Of a stretch of DNA of 64,000 nucleotides, positions 63,951 through 64,000 are shown in pieces; within the stretch, counting starts at the first letter, position 1, and every line of letters begins with the position of its first letter. A program made the translations under genes and the position numbers. The stretch spans positions 106,847 through 170,846 of the forward strand of contig JAFZHD010000040.1 of NCBI GenBank assembly GCA_017555085.1, written 5' to 3'. This stretch comes from Muribaculaceae bacterium (GTDB lineage Bacteria; Bacteroidota; Bacteroidia; Bacteroidales; Muribaculaceae). The notes beneath the pieces were generated by a model. The model worked only from the letters and a program-made list of their open reading frames with translations, made no database searches and was not told where the DNA came from.

Positions 63951-64000
63951 TGCACCAGCAAGTCCTCCACTGCTTTTTGCGGAGAAATTTCGGAGCAAAA

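Noticed and set aside
1..64000. Mobile element or genomic island
   Set aside because: No transposase, integrase, phage gene or target-site pair was found, and composition looks even apart from AT-rich gaps.

Overview
The window is chromosomal DNA from an anaerobic member of the Bacteroidota, order Bacteroidales. A Muribaculaceae-like gut lineage is my best guess, but the sequence alone does not settle the family. Signs of the order are a type IX secretion core operon (PorT, PorP/SprF, GldK, GldL, GldM, GldN), a GH57/GT4/debranching enzyme cluster, the phoH-purC-menG gene order, starts without Shine-Dalgarno sequences, and promoters with a TAnnTTTG -7 box and a TTG-type -33 box. No phage, insertion sequence, integrase, CRISPR array or rRNA was seen. 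One tRNA (Leu, CAG) is present. Almost every gene is intact; only the esterase at the left edge is cut.

Layout: 1-2500 holds a truncated esterase, a GYF/CD225-type membrane protein with two tandem DUF805 proteins, and a small secreted protein. 2585-7157 (minus) holds a thioredoxin lipoprotein, a flavin reductase, malate dehydrogenase, PurN and an MsbA-like ABC exporter. 7282-13218 (plus) holds a SIMPL protein, tRNA-Leu, a repeat-rich non-coding stretch, an unrecognised 470-residue protein, an RluB-type pseudouridine synthase with a long Gly/Arg/Asn/Gln tail, and AsnS. 13441-16199 holds a lipoprotein, a membrane protein and a Na/phosphate transporter. 16320-19669 (minus) holds an aldehyde dehydrogenase and an acyl-CoA ligase. 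19785-26757 (minus) is the type IX secretion operon. 26887-32722 (plus) holds a lipid kinase and a storage-glucan operon. 32819-38186 (minus) runs from PhoH through PurC, MenG and DUF3078 to two small secreted proteins. 38428-40898 holds a nucleotide-sugar-like protein, a YqaE-type micro-protein, a YiiX-like hydrolase and an iron alcohol dehydrogenase. 41564-46663 (minus) is a complete [FeFe] hydrogenase operon: the catalytic subunit plus HydE, HydG and HydF. 47037-50057 (plus) holds PepT, MiaA and an SDR. 50147-53038 (minus) holds an OmpA-type porin, a DUF1963 protein and a TraB/GumN protein. 53156-53956 is a TrmH-type methyltransferase. 54011-57238 (minus) holds a GT2, an LpxL-like acyltransferase and MtaB. 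57391-60769 (minus) is an arginine operon (ArgR, GNAT, ArgG, ArgC). 60901-63684 holds WaaA and GltX.

The genes together describe a fermenting anaerobe. Malate dehydrogenase, alcohol and aldehyde dehydrogenases and the hydrogenase handle reductant. The glucan operon handles storage polysaccharide. WaaA, LpxL, the ABC exporter, the OmpA protein and type IX secretion build and serve the outer membrane. No clearly novel multi-gene system was found. The best second-look items are the repeat-rich stretch at 8226-8560 beside the unrecognised gene at 8783, the direct repeat over the hydrogenase promoter, a pair of dispersed hairpin repeats, two apparently leaderless starts, and two very small membrane proteins.
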